Shown: positions 1 through 10,492, counted from the stretch's first letter. The stretch is 64,000 nucleotides of DNA from G963677325 sp963677325 (GCA_963677325.2 CAXXGM010000008.1:434001-498000), one strand, 5' to 3'. Translations and numbers: made by a program. The notes: generated by a model from the sequence alone, not told the origin.

Positions 1-297
1 ATAGTATTGATTAAAAATTGACTTATGAATAATCGAACTTCATCTTTGACCGGATTATCCGTGGTGATCTGAACCTGGGCTTGATAACAATCAGTATGAT
101 GAGATGTTTGAATCTATTATCAGAGAGTTAAAATAATTGATACCGTTTTCAGCCGCTTTATGAAATTGATTTTTATCGGTGCTTTAACTGCAAACCCAAA
201 TATTATCACAAATTAATTGTTAACGAGACGAATAATTATTGCAAAAAGGTTACGAAATATGTGTAAACATGTTTTGATGTAATGTAAATGAGTAAAA
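1..297. other. AT-rich stretch without a convincing gene
   Basis: No open reading frame with family resemblance is seen. The words ACCGGATTATC and GCTTGATAA near 56-90 recur in diverged form near 1087-1122, on the other side of the DUF4954 stub, so this may be the remains of a repeat or of a flank duplicated around that gene. Confidence 0.4.
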
Positions 298-699
298 ATG
301 TTATACGAAAAATACAGAAAATTATTCAATGAAGAAATTGGACAATTATCCAAACAGGGGTGCTATTGCAATGATTGGAACAAAATAGATGTTATTGAAA
401 ATTTTATTCCTGAAAATTTAATAAATGTTCATTTTTCCGGATTTAACCGTATAGGTTGTTTTGATGAGGACGTTACACTGTTTGGAGGAGTACGTATGAA
501 AACCGGCATTTTTAATGCAAATCTTCATAATTGTGTAATCGAAAGCAATGCCTTGATTAAAGATGTAAGGAATAAAATCTCTAATTGTCGAATCGGCGAA
601 AGAGTTGTTATCCATAATGTCAATGAGTTGTTTGTAGAAAACAATGGTTCAGGTGATGAATTATTCACCTGGTTGTTGTCAGGACAGGTCTGTCGGTAA
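298..699 (+). pseudogene. N-terminal stub of a DUF4954-type beta-helix protein
   Basis: The 133-residue product opens with a pattern I recognise from Bacteroidota DUF4954 proteins: YRKL near the start, the segment IGQLSKQGCYCNDW, then HFSGFNRIG, FGGVRMKTGI and LHNCVIES. That family is predicted to form a left-handed parallel beta-helix like sugar-nucleotide and acyl transferases, and members are usually several hundred residues long. Here the frame stops after about 130 residues and nothing downstream continues the helix, so this is a 3'-truncated remnant. The last 20 residues do not resemble the family and probably come from read-through into foreign sequence. Function is probably lost; a short stand-alone protein cannot be excluded. 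Family assignment is from memory of the conserved N-terminus. Confidence 0.55.
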
Positions 700-824
700 C
701 ATTAGCCAATGGTCTTTGATTATTGGTTATTTATGGTAATTAGTCATTTATCGTCAGTCGGTAATAGTCATTTTATCAGTCTCCCCAAAGGACTAAAATA
801 TAAAATGAAACAGGTGTCAATTAA

Positions 825-866
825 TAAAGTAGGTAGTAGTAAAGTAGGGAAATAATATGTTAGGTA
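825..866. repeat. AGTAGG interspersed repeat, copy 1
   Basis: The string AAAGTAGGGAAATAATATG with a stuttered AAGTAGG lead-in also occurs at 15175-15213 and 56318-56354. The lead-in here is slightly diverged (AAGTAGGTAGTAGT). All three copies are intergenic. Confidence 0.8.
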
Positions 867-1183
867 AGAAATTGCAATAATCACATTAATAAATACATGA
901 GAGGTGTTTTAGAGGGGAAGGATATTTTTCATGAAAAATAAAAGGGAAATATGTTATGTGTTTGTTTAATAGGGATTTAAGTTGGTTGAGGTTGATGATG
1001 GAAATTGAGCTAAAAAGATAAAAGAATTGATGGAGGGCTTACTATATAAAAACATAACTAACGAATTACAAGTCTTTGATATTTCACCGGATTATCTGTG
1101 GTAGTTTACGTCTATAGCTTGATAAGGAATATAATCGGGACAAGCTAATGATCGGATTATATCTGAGACCATCTAATTGGTGA

Positions 1184-1216
1184 CTATCTGTTGACTTTCT
1201 GTTGACATTATGTTGA
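1184..1216. repeat. 11-base tandem repeat, three units
   Basis: Three consecutive units CTATCTGTTGA, CTTTCTGTTGA and CATTATGTTGA. Each differs from the next by a few bases. No gene overlaps it convincingly. Confidence 0.7.
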
Positions 1217-1585
1217 AATATCAATAAAATGTCCATTTTTACTCATTTAATATCCATCTTTTATAGGGGAGGTATCATGGCTAAACTACGAGGAGGAACC
1301 GGGGATATGAACTCGGGGGAAGCGGGAGGGTTGGTATTTTTGATTATTTTGGGAACGTCATGTGCACATGGCGTTAAGGGACCGGGGAAAAAGCTCCTGA
1401 TGTCCAAAGCAGCAGGCGCACCCTTCCGATGACTGGGAGCTGATGTTCCATATTTATGCTAATTGTTTCTTTCTTTTTGAGTGTTTACTGGCTGAGGGGG
1501 CTTTTTTTGTGAGTTTTTAACGTACAGCGACTCGGTATTTTATAGCTTAACAGGTTTGATCTGAGGTTACGTTTACTTAACGACA

Positions 1586-2420
1586 TTATTCAGATAAAAT
1601 ATCATACAGGGTTTTTAAGTCATCGGCTCCAATCAGATCAATTCCTTCCTTCAGAAAAAAGCGCTGAAATGCCTTTGTGTCAGGGGCACCCCAGAAACGG
1701 AACAACTTACCCTCTGCGTGGGTCTGGTTTATTATTCCCCGGAGTTTTTCAAGTTCAGGCTCCGGCATTTCTCCTTCGCCTCTCCAACAGAATCGGGCCG
1801 CGTAATTGTCACTAATCACAGGAGTTAACGTTGCAGGAATACCTTTATTTAGTTCTTCTACCAGTCCATCCAGAAATACGATTCGCGAAGAGCGGGATTG
1901 AACAGATTGCCTGGGTCGACTACCGGAACAAAACAACAAGATAGCTCCTTCTTTATATTTTCCATTTTTTATAGAACAGAAATATTTTTCATGAGGTTGC
2001 AATTGATCAATGAGTAGCTGATAGGCCTCATCGCCGTTTGTTTTAAAATCAATCATCAGGTAAAAAGGACGATTGCTCCCGGGATATACTCTTCCTTCGT
2101 TTTTTTCAATAAGGCTTACAAGAGGTTTGATATAAAGGTTTTCAAATGTTGGGGCTTTTAGAAGATCTTTGGGTTTGTCGTGTGAAACATACAGCTGTCC
2201 TTCAATCAGGTGTAAATCAGCCTCTACGGCATTAAATCTGAAATTCAAAGCATTCTTTAACGGGGTTTGGTCGATGGTAATCATTGTGCGAAAAGGCATT
2301 ATAAAAGGGAAGCTGTGCATAGGATATTTCCGTGACTGTAAGGACAGAGACAAAAATCAAAGTAAATAAAATAAATTGTTTTGGATTGAATATCAATTGA
2401 AAGCGTTTACTCCTCATCAT
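1586..2420 (-). pseudogene. Secreted PI-PLC/glycerophosphodiester phosphodiesterase-like protein, one frameshift
   Basis: Two overlapping minus-strand frames together make one protein of about 277 residues. The first (from 2420) has a signal peptide ending near SYAQ and then AFSHNDYHRPNPVK; the second continues with NALNFRFNAVEADL and YVSHDKP. HND at the mature N-terminus followed by VEAD and SHD is the metal-binding and catalytic layout of the GDPD/PI-PLC-like TIM barrels common in Bacteroidota. The frame changes at a run of four G (plus strand 2262-2265): removing one base restores NPLKNAL, and the corrected length is a multiple of three. Everything else is intact to the stop. It is therefore either a recently inactivated gene or a sequencing error in a homopolymer. 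Likely role if intact: periplasmic phosphodiester hydrolysis. Confidence 0.75.
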
Positions 2421-2543
2421 TAAACTTTGTTGTAATTAGTCTGAAGCAATAATAGAGAAAATTATTGATGACCGGGAGTGATGTTTACCGTTTCATTCGT
2501 TTCCGATTAATAATTGGCGCATCATCCGTTTTCAGGTAATAAC

Positions 2544-2690
2544 TTAAGTCGTAACCACTCACCACGGAGACACAGAGAACATGGAGTTTCAAGGAGATAA
2601 ATCTATCCATCCGTATGATTTGTATATCTCTGTGCTTCTTATTGTTCTTCGTATCTTCGTGGTTTAAATTTAACCTGAGTGGTTGCCTTA
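2544..2690. repeat. Palindromic CCACGGAGACACAGAG-type repeat
   Basis: The left part reads AACCACTC, then ACCACGGAGACACAGAGAAC. The right part is its rough inverse complement, with CTTCGTGGTTTAAA and GAGTGGTT. Read backwards it produces a pseudo-protein containing NHEDTKNNKKH, a hallmark of repeats often mis-called as genes. About 147 bp, intergenic. Confidence 0.75.
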
Positions 2691-2915
2691 ACTCAATACC
2701 GGGCAAAATTATCACCATCAAATATTTTCCGATTTAAATAACAATTATGTTTTGATTTGTATATATTTGTGTTGCTTATATAGTATCTTCTATTAAAAAA
2801 GCGAGCGATTTAATTAAAGTTTTTCGTGTATTTGAAACAGGCAATGAAATAAAATAGAGTACCAATCTGACTAATTGGAAATACAAATGCCATTATATAG
2901 GTAGTTACAGGAATT

Positions 2916-2957
2916 AACCGCAAAGAGAGCAAAGTTTTTACGCAGAGATCGCAAAGA
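2916..2957. repeat. CGCAAAGAG stutter repeat
   Basis: AACCGCAAAGAGAGCAAAG is followed by ACGCAGAGATCGCAAAG. This is an iterated short word of the type seen elsewhere in the window. It lies directly upstream of the gene that starts at 3002. Confidence 0.6.
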
Positions 2958-3001
2958 ATTGGATTCTACGTTTAAAGAATGATGAAATTAAAATATCTCC
3001 T

Positions 3002-6000
3002 ATGAAAAATTTTATTTTAATTCTTCTGTTGATTTTTGCCTCCATACAAGCTTACAGCCAGGTTTTAAAGGGAACTATTCTGGATAAAGAAACCGGGAAG
3101 CCCATCGATTTTGCGGTGATCTATTTTGACGGAACTTTCGTTGGAACAAATTCCGATAAGAATGGAAATTTTGAGGTGAATGTTTCAAAGAACGAAGGAA
3201 TACCGGTAACCATCAGCGCTTTGGGATATCACTCACAAACAATCATTGATTGGTCGGCAGGCAGGGCACTGACGGTTTATTTATCCTCCAAGGTTTTTGA
3301 GTTGAATGAGATCGTGATAAACGCCGACAGAAAGAAGGCTTTGAAGGAAAGAGAAAATAATTTAAAGCTCTTCAGAAAAGAGTTTCTTGGAGAGACTGCC
3401 AATGCAAGGTTATGTAAAATTCTGAATGAAGAGGATATTACATTATTCGCTGGAAATGATACCCTTAAAGCATTTTCATCAAAACCCATCCTTATAGAAA
3501 ACAGTTTCCTGGGGTACAAAATAACCATGTTCCTTGAGAAATTTGAGTTGGCCCTTAAAAATTCAATGATGTATTTAAAGGGCAATTTCTTTTTCAATGA
3601 AGATTTTGCCTCTGAATACTTGAAGGATAAAAAATATGAAAAGAATCGTAGGAAAGTGTATTCCGGGTCAAGGATGCAGTTCTTCAGGGCCTTGTGGGAT
3701 AACAAGCTGGATTCCGCCGGATTTGTGCTGACGGATTCCCTCAGGCATAAACTTCTTTATGAGGATCTTGTGAGTAAAAATGGGATTACAAACAGTAAAA
3801 AGTGTCTGAGATATCATGGCCATATGTTCGTCAGCTATAATAAAGATCCTCTTTACGATTCCCGTTCGGCACAGTATGGGGTACGTATTTATGAACCGAA
3901 CGTAAGTCGTCTGACGATGCTGAAAGATTCGGTTTTCTTTGACAGGGACGGATCGTTTGTGGAAGGGATTTACTGGTCGGGCAAAATTGGCAAAAAACGT
4001 GTGGCTGACGCCCTGCCATTTGAATATACACCAATCCAGAGTTTCGGTGTAAATTCAATTGCTATGATGGAGACTTTTGCAGCGAATTCAGTTAATTCAA
4101 AAGATAAAGATGTACTGACTGATCTTAAAAGAAAAGGCAGTTCAATCCCCGCTCGGGATCCATTATTAAATCCGACCAATACATATTCTCATGCTTCAAT
4201 AGCTGAAAAGATCTACCTGCAACTGGATAATAAAATTTATACCACGGACAATACGATCTGGTTTAAGGCCATCGTTGTCAACGCCATGGATCATGCTCCG
4301 ACTAGCTTAAGCGGGGTATTGTACATTGAACTGATTGGACCGGATGAACGGATTGTTGAAAAGAAGCTTTTAAAAATAGATCACGGCATTGGGGAAGGAT
4401 TTTTTGATTTAAATCGGCGGTATTCTGAAGGTGTTTATCTGATCCGTGCCTATACCGAATGGGAAAAAAATTTCGGCGAGGACTTTTTCTTCAAAGAATA
4501 CATTCGGGTATTTGCCCCTTCCAGAAAAGAGAAAGCAGAACCCATCAGCAAGGTGTTGCTGACGGAAAATCCCAATAAGGAACGCCGGATTAACGCCACT
4601 TTTGATCCGATGGTCATTGACAGCCTTCACAAAAAGGACCTTACCCTGTTTGTCTCTTTTGATAATAAGAAAGACAGCTTTCTGATTAAAAAGAACAACA
4701 GGGATAAATACCTGTTTGATTATCCCGTCCCGGAGGGTTGTCAGTTTGTAACCCTGCAGATCCAGACTAAAAACCTTATGGGTTACTCAAAAACAATTGC
4801 TTTAAATGAGGACCGGCTTGATCTGCAATTCTTTCCTGAAAGCGGTGAAATGGTGCATGGATTACCTTCCAAAGTAGCTTTCAAAGCTTTGGATTATAAT
4901 GGGCAGGGAAAAGCAGTCGACGGGGAAATTGTAAATCAAAGTGGTGAGGTGATCACTGTTTTCAAAAGCAATCAACTGGGAATGGGGAGTTTTGTACTCA
5001 CAAGAGCAGACAGTAGCGCGGTATTGTATGCACGGGTGAAAACGGAGAATGGAGACAGGAGACAGGAGGCAGGAGAAGGGCGCAAGGAAACGGGAGAACG
5101 GAGAACGGAGAAGGGAGCAGAGGGAGGCGAAAAGAGTCCCGGATCCCAAAACTCTGTGCCCCAAGCCCTATACCCTATACTCCATACCCCATACCCTCTC
5201 TATCCGCTGCCCAAGATAGCCGCTTCCGGCAATATTTTGTCAGTCAGCAGGAACCTGGATGAGATAAGGTTTGCTGCTTTATCCAGCTACCTGGTCAATG
5301 ACAGCATCTGCATCCGTGTTTCATGCCGGGGAGTGGTTTACTATGAAATAAATGAACGTCTGAAAAACGGAACGCGTACTTTTTCACTATCACCTGATAA
5401 ACTCCCCGAAGGCATCATTGCTTTTACCATGACAGATCAGCAGAAGCACCCTCTGGCCGAGAGGCTTTACTTTAATGAACGGCCGGAAAGCCGCATTGAT
5501 ATTAAGCTTTCCACCGATAAGGAGCTTTACAGCCAAAGAGAAATGACAAGGCTCGGCATTGAAGCTACGAACAAAGAAGGCAAAGCGGTTAATGCCAGTT
5601 TATCGTTGTTGGTTTTAAACAAAGATCAATTGGGCAGATGCAAAGTACCCGTCAGAATATACTGTCCTGTTTCCTGTTAAGCTCCGATTTGAAAGGGGAA
5701 ATTGAAAACCCCGGATTCTATTTCAGCAAGGATCAGAACAGGCATGAGGACCTGGATGCGCTGATGCTTACCCAGGGATGGAGAAAATACAATTATACCA
5801 AACCGCAGGAAAAGATCCGTTTCCTGCCTGAGCCTAAACTTACTGTATCAGGCAAAGTAAGCGGAGCCATTTTCCCAAAATCAAAGAAAGGCGCTGAACT
5901 GACCCTGATGACTTTTGGCAAATCGCATAACTTTCTGAAGCAAAAATCTGACAGCCTTGGCCGGTTTAACTTTGATCTGGATGATGAATACGGACAGAAT

Positions 6001-6945
6001 CTCAATGTTTTGATTCAAAGCTCCAATAAGACTGGCGAAAAAAAGAATTATACGATTTCTCTGGACAGGAAAGAATCACCGGCAGTTTTGTTTAACCACG
6101 TCAGGAGCATTGAAAAACCTGACAGTGTCGTTCAGATTTTTGTTACAAAGAACATCGAGCGCAAGAGCGTGGAAGATGCTCTGAAAATGTCTGCCGGGAC
6201 CATCCTGCTGGACGAGGTGGTGGTGGAGGGTACCCAGATGACTCCTGCGAAGAAAAAGGTGACGGAGGAATATGGCAAGCCGAAAGTGGTGATCAGCGGG
6301 AAAGCCATCCAGGAGAAGGAACAAAAATGGTCTTACGGTTTGTACAGCGTGCTGATGTTCAATTTCCCAGATAAGATCGAGGTAATAAGAGCACGTGATG
6401 GTAATTTATATGCGCGGGTGAAAAATTTTGAGCCAACCTTTGTTGTGATCGATGGAATTCCGGTCAAGTATTATGATTATCCGTCAATTTCCAATATACC
6501 GCCCAGTGAGGTTAAAAGTTTTGAAATCATTCCTTATGCAAACAATATTGCAAAACTCTTTTTTGAAATATACCCTCAAGCGACTATGCCTCCAGTTTGG
6601 GGGAACGTTATTGCCATCTATACACATGGAGGAAAGGGAATATATGGGGCTTATCAGCCGGTCGGCATCATGAAAACTTCTGTTCCCGTGTTTTCTGCTT
6701 CGCGTGAATTCTATGCCCCAAAATACGAAAATCCAAACGAATGGGTTCGACCGGATTTGCGGGCATTAATTCATTGGGAACCCAAACTCAGGGCTGATAG
6801 CTTAGGCAAAGCCTCCGCTTCTTTTTACAATGCCGATAATACAGGCGATATGAAAGTGGTGGTTGAGGCTATTTCGGATAAGGGAGAGATTGGCTATCAG
6901 GAATTGGATTATAAAGTGAAGAAGAAGGAGGTCATTGGTCATTGA
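3002..6945 (+). pseudogene. Carboxypeptidase-regulatory/MG2-domain envelope protein, one frameshift
   Basis: Corrected length is about 1314 residues. Order: signal peptide (about 1-19, ends AYSQ); carboxypeptidase-D regulatory-like beta-sandwich (about 20-100, GTILDKETGKPIDFAVIYF); a Bacteroidota-specific region (about 110-390); then SIAEKIYLQLDNKIYTT, the start of a macroglobulin-like (MG2) array; a low-complexity insertion; and a C-terminal plug-like segment with VVIDGIPV. The first frame ends at 5680 and the continuation runs in another frame to 6945. Comparison with the intact paralog at 7020 puts the change at about 5636, where one A is missing (GGCAGATG where LGKMQSTR would need GGCAAGATG). 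The N-terminal 390 residues are absent from the paralog, so this copy is a fusion or the other has lost them. Expected location is outer envelope or surface; the role of such proteins is unknown. The C-terminus EVIGH is encoded by the GGTCATT repeat. Confidence 0.75.
5042..5212. repeat. GA-rich stutter repeat inside a coding region
   Basis: A run built from GGAGACAGGA/GGAGAACGGAGA words is followed by CT-rich CCCTATACCCTATACTCC. It is translated in frame as a Gly/Glu/Arg-rich linker and then a Pro/Tyr/Leu stretch ending at LYPLPK. The paralog carries a related but diverged run at the same position (8030-8218). Confidence 0.85.
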
Positions 6946-6992
6946 TGGTCATAAAAGGGTCCTTTAATGGTCATTTAAGAGTCAATGATTTT
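6928..6992. repeat. GGTCATT stutter at a gene end
   Basis: The words GGTCATTGGTCATTGATGGTC continue past the stop codon into the spacer before the next start. A matching stutter follows the second paralog at 9952-10000, so the two paralogs share their repeat-derived ends and the encoded residues VIGH. Confidence 0.75.
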
Positions 6993-7019
6993 AGATTTAT
7001 AAGAATTAAAAGTTATCTT

Positions 7020-9968
7020 ATGAACAGGCTTAACTTTAGCAGTTTTTGGAATTCAGTAATTTTATCAGTGCAGAAGGATATTCTGTTTCCACGACAGAAG
7101 ATTTACAGGGTGGCTTTGACACTCTGTTTTTCTGTCTTTTTATCGTTTACTTCCCTCGCACAGTTGGGAAATAATTATTCGCCAGCCTCATTCGCGGAGA
7201 AAATTTACCTTCAGCTGGACGGGAAGGTTTATACGACGGATAAGACGATCTGGTTCAAGGCTGTTGTGACCAATGCTGTTGATCATACCCCAACCTCGCT
7301 GAGCAGGGTACTGCACGTGGAATTGATTGGACCTGATGAGAGGGTGGTTGAGAAAAAACTGATCAGGATCGAGAATGGGATCGGGGAAGGTTTTTTTGAT
7401 TTGAATCAAAGCTGCCAGGAAGGACTCTATCTGATCAGGGGGTATACCGAATGGGATCGAAACTTTGGGGATGATTTTTTCTTTAAAGAATACATCAGGA
7501 TCTTTGCCCCTTCGACCAAAGCAAAAGCAGAACCGATCAGCGGGGTTGTCCTGACCGAAAAACCGGACAAGAGTCACAAGCTTACTGCCCGTTTGGATCC
7601 CCTTGCAGTTGACTCGCTTCATAAAAAAGAGCTGACCGTTTATATCACCCTTGACGGGAAGAAAGATTCGCTTCTGGTTAAAAAGAATAAGGACAATAAG
7701 TACCTCCTGGATTATGATATCCCTGAAAACAACCGGTATGTAACCCTTGATGTGCAAACCAAAAATCAATTGGGGTATTCCAAGACCATAGCCCTGAGCG
7801 AAGACTACCTTGACCTGCAGTTTTTCCCGGAAAGCGGTGAGCTGGTTCACGGGCTGCCCTGCAAGATTGGTTTTAAGGCCGTGGATTGTAATGGGAAAGG
7901 GAAAAGGGTAGAAGGTGAAGTGGTGGATAAAAGCGGCGAGGTGATCACCACCTTTGAGAGCAATTCGCTGGGGATGGGGAGTTTTGTGCTCACAAGAGCA
8001 GACAGCAGTGCGAGGTGGTATGCGAGAGTGAGAACGGAGACGGGAGAAGGGAAAAAGGAGAAGGGAGACAGGAGAACGGAGAACGGAAACGGAAACACGG
8101 AGAAGGGAGAACGGAGACAGGAGACGGGAAACGGGAAAAAGGAGACGGGGGCAGAGAGCAGCTCGGATTCTGCATCACCAGGCTCTATACCTGCCCCATG
8201 CACACTTTACCCTCTGCCTAAAGTAGCTGCTGTTGGCAATATTTTGTCTGTCAGCAGGATCAGGGATGAGATACGTTTACAGGCTGCATCGAGTTATATG
8301 AAAAACGACAGCATCCTTCTGAGGGTTACCTGTCGGGGAAAGCTGTGCTATGAGATAAAAGAACGTTTAAGGGAAGGGACAAGAGCATTTTCTCTTTCAG
8401 CCGTCGAGCTCCCCGAAGGCATTATTGCATTTACCCTGATGGATAAAGAGTTGCATCCGCTGGCTGAAAGGCTTTACTTTAACCAGCAGCCCCAGAGCAG
8501 GATCAGTATCAGGGTTTCTCCGGATAAGGAAAGCTACACTCAACGGGAAATGACAAAGCTTGACATTGAAGCCACTGACGAAGACGGGATGGCGGTGAAC
8601 GCCAGTTTGTCGCTGCTGGTACTGAACAAGGATCAGCTTGGGAAGATACAAAGCACAAGGCAGAATATCCTCTCTTATTTTCTTCTGAGTTCAGAACTAA
8701 GGGGAGAAATTGAAAATCCCGGGTTTTACTTCAATGGTAATCAGGAGAGACAGGATGATCTGGATGCACTGATGCTTACCCAGGGGTGGCGAAAATACAA
8801 TTACACCAGGGCTGTTGATAAGATCCTGTTTCAGCCGGAGACCAATCTTACCGTCTCAGGAAAAGTAAGCGGGGCGGTTTTTCAGAAGACAAAGAAAGGG
8901 GCGGAGCTGACGATGGCGACCTTTGGAAAGAACCGGACCTTTATAAAAACAGTAACCGACAGCCTGGGAAGGTTTACTTTTAAGATGGATGATGAATACG
9001 GGCAGAATCTCAATGTTTTGATTCAAAGCGCCAATCAGAAAGGAGAAAAGAAAGAATACACCATTTCGCTGGACCGAAGGGAATCCCCTGCTGTTTCTTT
9101 TAATCATATCCGGAGCATTGAAAAACCAGACAGCGTGATCCGTGAGATTGTCATAAAGAACATCGAGCGCAAGAGTGTGGAAGATGTGCGAAAACTATCT
9201 TCGGGTACCATTCTGCTGGATGAGGTGGTAGTCGAGGGTACCCAGATGACTCCTGCTAAAAAACTGGTAACAGAGGAATATGGCAAGCCCAAAAGAATAA
9301 TCAGCGGGAAGGCGATCCAGGAGAAAGAACAGAAGTGGTCTTATGGATTGTACAGCGTGCTCCTTTACAATTTCCCGGATAAAATTATAATTTTAAAAGC
9401 TCATAATGGCGATTTATATGCATGGGTGAAATATCCTTCGAAAAGGGACCCAGAGTTTACTTTTATCGTGATAGATGGTATTACCGTCAATTATCATGAT
9501 TACCCATTAGTCCCCAACATTCCCCCAAGTGAGGTTAAAAGTTTTGAAATAATCGAATATGCAAAAAATCTTCCAAAACTCACTTATGAAACATTCCCTC
9601 AAGCCACTGGGCCTTTAGACAAAGGGCATGTTATTGCGATCTATACTTATACCGGGAAGGGTCTTTATGGAGCTTATGAAGTTAAGGGTATGATGAAGAC
9701 CAGCGTACCTGTATTTTCTGCTTCGCGTGAATTTTATGCTCCTAAACACGACAATCCCAATGCATGGGTTAATCCGGATTTGAGGGCCCTGGTGCATTGG
9801 GCGCCTAACCTCAGGACGGACAGCTTAGGAAAAGCAATTGTGAATTTTTACAATGCCGACAATACCGGAGAGATGAAAGTTGTGGTTGAGGCCATTTCGG
9901 ATAATGGAGAGATAGGGTATCAGGAATTGGATTATAAAGTGAAGAAGAAAGAGGTCATTGGTCATTGA
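7020..9968 (+). CDS. MG2-domain (macroglobulin-like) envelope protein, intact paralog
   Basis: 982 residues from the ATG at 7020. The longer frame opening at 6942 would begin inside the GGTCATT repeat and put 26 unrelated residues before the signal peptide, so the later start is preferred. The export signal is the hydrophobic stretch ending FLSFTSLAQ. The mature protein starts with SFAEKIYLQLDGKVYTT and has beta-sandwich (MG2-like) domains to about residue 330, a repeat-derived linker (about 335-400), a further domain with ERLYFNQQPQSR, and a C-terminal plug-like part (about 740-982) with EYGKPKRIISGKA and FIVIDGITV. It is a close paralog of the gene ending at 6945 but lacks that gene's N-terminal 390 residues. 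Such proteins sit in the envelope of Bacteroidota; a role in surface assembly or protease interaction is only a guess. Confidence 0.85.
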   Translation: MNRLNFSSFWNSVILSVQKDILFPRQKIYRVALTLCFSVFLSFTSLAQLGNNYSPASFAEKIYLQLDGKVYTTDKTIWFKAVVTNAVDHTPTSLSRVLHVELIGPDERVVEKKLIRIENGIGEGFFDLNQSCQEGLYLIRGYTEWDRNFGDDFFFKEYIRIFAPSTKAKAEPISGVVLTEKPDKSHKLTARLDPLAVDSLHKKELTVYITLDGKKDSLLVKKNKDNKYLLDYDIPENNRYVTLDVQTKNQLGYSKTIALSEDYLDLQFFPESGELVHGLPCKIGFKAVDCNGKGKRVEGEVVDKSGEVITTFESNSLGMGSFVLTRADSSARWYARVRTETGEGKKEKGDRRTENGNGNTEKGERRQETGNGKKETGAESSSDSASPGSIPAPCTLYPLPKVAAVGNILSVSRIRDEIRLQAASSYMKNDSILLRVTCRGKLCYEIKERLREGTRAFSLSAVELPEGIIAFTLMDKELHPLAERLYFNQQPQSRISIRVSPDKESYTQREMTKLDIEATDEDGMAVNASLSLLVLNKDQLGKIQSTRQNILSYFLLSSELRGEIENPGFYFNGNQERQDDLDALMLTQGWRKYNYTRAVDKILFQPETNLTVSGKVSGAVFQKTKKGAELTMATFGKNRTFIKTVTDSLGRFTFKMDDEYGQNLNVLIQSANQKGEKKEYTISLDRRESPAVSFNHIRSIEKPDSVIREIVIKNIERKSVEDVRKLSSGTILLDEVVVEGTQMTPAKKLVTEEYGKPKRIISGKAIQEKEQKWSYGLYSVLLYNFPDKIIILKAHNGDLYAWVKYPSKRDPEFTFIVIDGITVNYHDYPLVPNIPPSEVKSFEIIEYAKNLPKLTYETFPQATGPLDKGHVIAIYTYTGKGLYGAYEVKGMMKTSVPVFSASREFYAPKHDNPNAWVNPDLRALVHWAPNLRTDSLGKAIVNFYNADNTGEMKVVVEAISDNGEIGYQELDYKVKKKEVIGH
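8030..8218. repeat. GA-rich stutter repeat inside the second paralog
   Basis: Iterations of GGAGAAGGGAGACAGGAGA with variants GGAAACGGAAACACGG, ending in CT-rich sequence before LYPLPK. The reading frame stays open through the run. Copy number and words differ from the run at 5042-5212, so it has changed since the genes duplicated while remaining in frame. Confidence 0.85.
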
Positions 9969-10000
9969 TAGTCATTAAAGGTCAATAATGGTCATGAGTT
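9952..10000. repeat. GGTCATT stutter after the second paralog
   Basis: GGTCATTGATAGTCATTAAAGG and further GTCAATAATGGTCATG words. The start overlaps the last codons and stop of the gene. Confidence 0.75.
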
Positions 10001-10005
10001 CTTGT

Positions 10006-10146
10006 CATCTATTGCTGTCAGTTTTAACTGAGGGAAGAGACTGAATCTGAGTTGGCTTTAGCCGCATTTTTTAATTGCAAAATGTGGCTAAAGCCACTGT
10101 AAAACAAATCATTTAATCCGTCAGTTAAAACTGACGGCAATGGATG
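10006..10146. repeat. 141-bp double-palindrome repeat, copy 1
   Basis: The ends are inverted copies of each other: CATCTATTGCTGTCAG at the left and CTGACGGCAATGGATG at the right. Each end itself holds a palindrome around CAGTTTTAACTG or CAGTTAAAACTG. The middle carries GGCTTTAGCCGCATTTT and its inverse AAAATGTGGCTAAAGCC. Copy 2 at 12752-12893 has the same layout and nearly the same length. Confidence 0.9.
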
Positions 10147-10215
10147 AAGAGATGCTTTTTAGACATCCTCTTCTTATAAAAAACAGAACATGAATGGCAT
10201 TATTTGAAATTGGGG

Positions 10216-10443
10216 GTGTACGACAAAATTCCCTTAATCAAAAAATATGGTTTGTATAACTTGTAGTAAAAAATAACAAGTGGGGGAAATGGGGAAATGG
10301 GGAAAATGGGGAAAATGGAATCAGTTAGGATTTAGGCGCAAGGCTGAAGACTGAAGGAGAAGTTACCTTACCTTAAGCCTAATGTTTAAATGAATTTATC
10401 AAAAAAGCTGGTTAATAAGCGAAAAGGGAATTTTGTCGTACAC
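10216..10443. mobile_element. 228-bp element with 20-bp perfect terminal inverted repeats
   Basis: The left end GTGTACGACAAAATTCCCTT (10216-10235) and the right end at 10424-10443 are perfect inverse complements. No ORF lies inside. The interior holds a GGGGAAAATGG stutter (about 10280-10322) and a TTTAGGCGCAAGGCTGAAG word. This looks like a non-autonomous element (MITE). No clear target duplication was found at the edges. Confidence 0.75.
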
Positions 10444-10492
10444 ACGAAGTTGGAATATAAAGGTTAATAAATGAATATTCTTGTATGAAATA

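Larger units (their letters stand above)
700..1585. other. Gene-poor spacer with short repeats
   Basis: Contains GGTAATTAGTCATT-like stutter just after 715, a copy of the AGTAGG repeat near 825-866, and a three-unit 11-base tandem at 1184-1216. The only ORF of any size (1229-1432, 67 codons) has no recognisable family and is not called as a gene. Confidence 0.5.

Noticed and set aside
1229..1432. 67-codon plus-strand ORF with Gly-rich sequence
   Set aside because: No family resemblance, in a gene-poor repeat region; could be chance.
2485..2721. 78-codon minus-strand ORF containing NHEDTKNNKKH
   Set aside because: It is the translation of a dispersed palindromic repeat, not a gene.
6942..7019. 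Upstream start for the second MG2 gene
   Set aside because: The extra 26 residues are encoded by the GGTCATT repeat and leader and precede a proper signal peptide; the ATG at 7020 is better.
7188..7850. 220-codon minus-strand ORF
   Set aside because: Lies wholly opposite the MG2-type gene, with no signal or domain; a shadow of the coding strand.
7847..8203. Pro/Ser/Phe-rich minus-strand ORFs
   Set aside because: Reverse reading of the GA-rich stutter; low complexity only.
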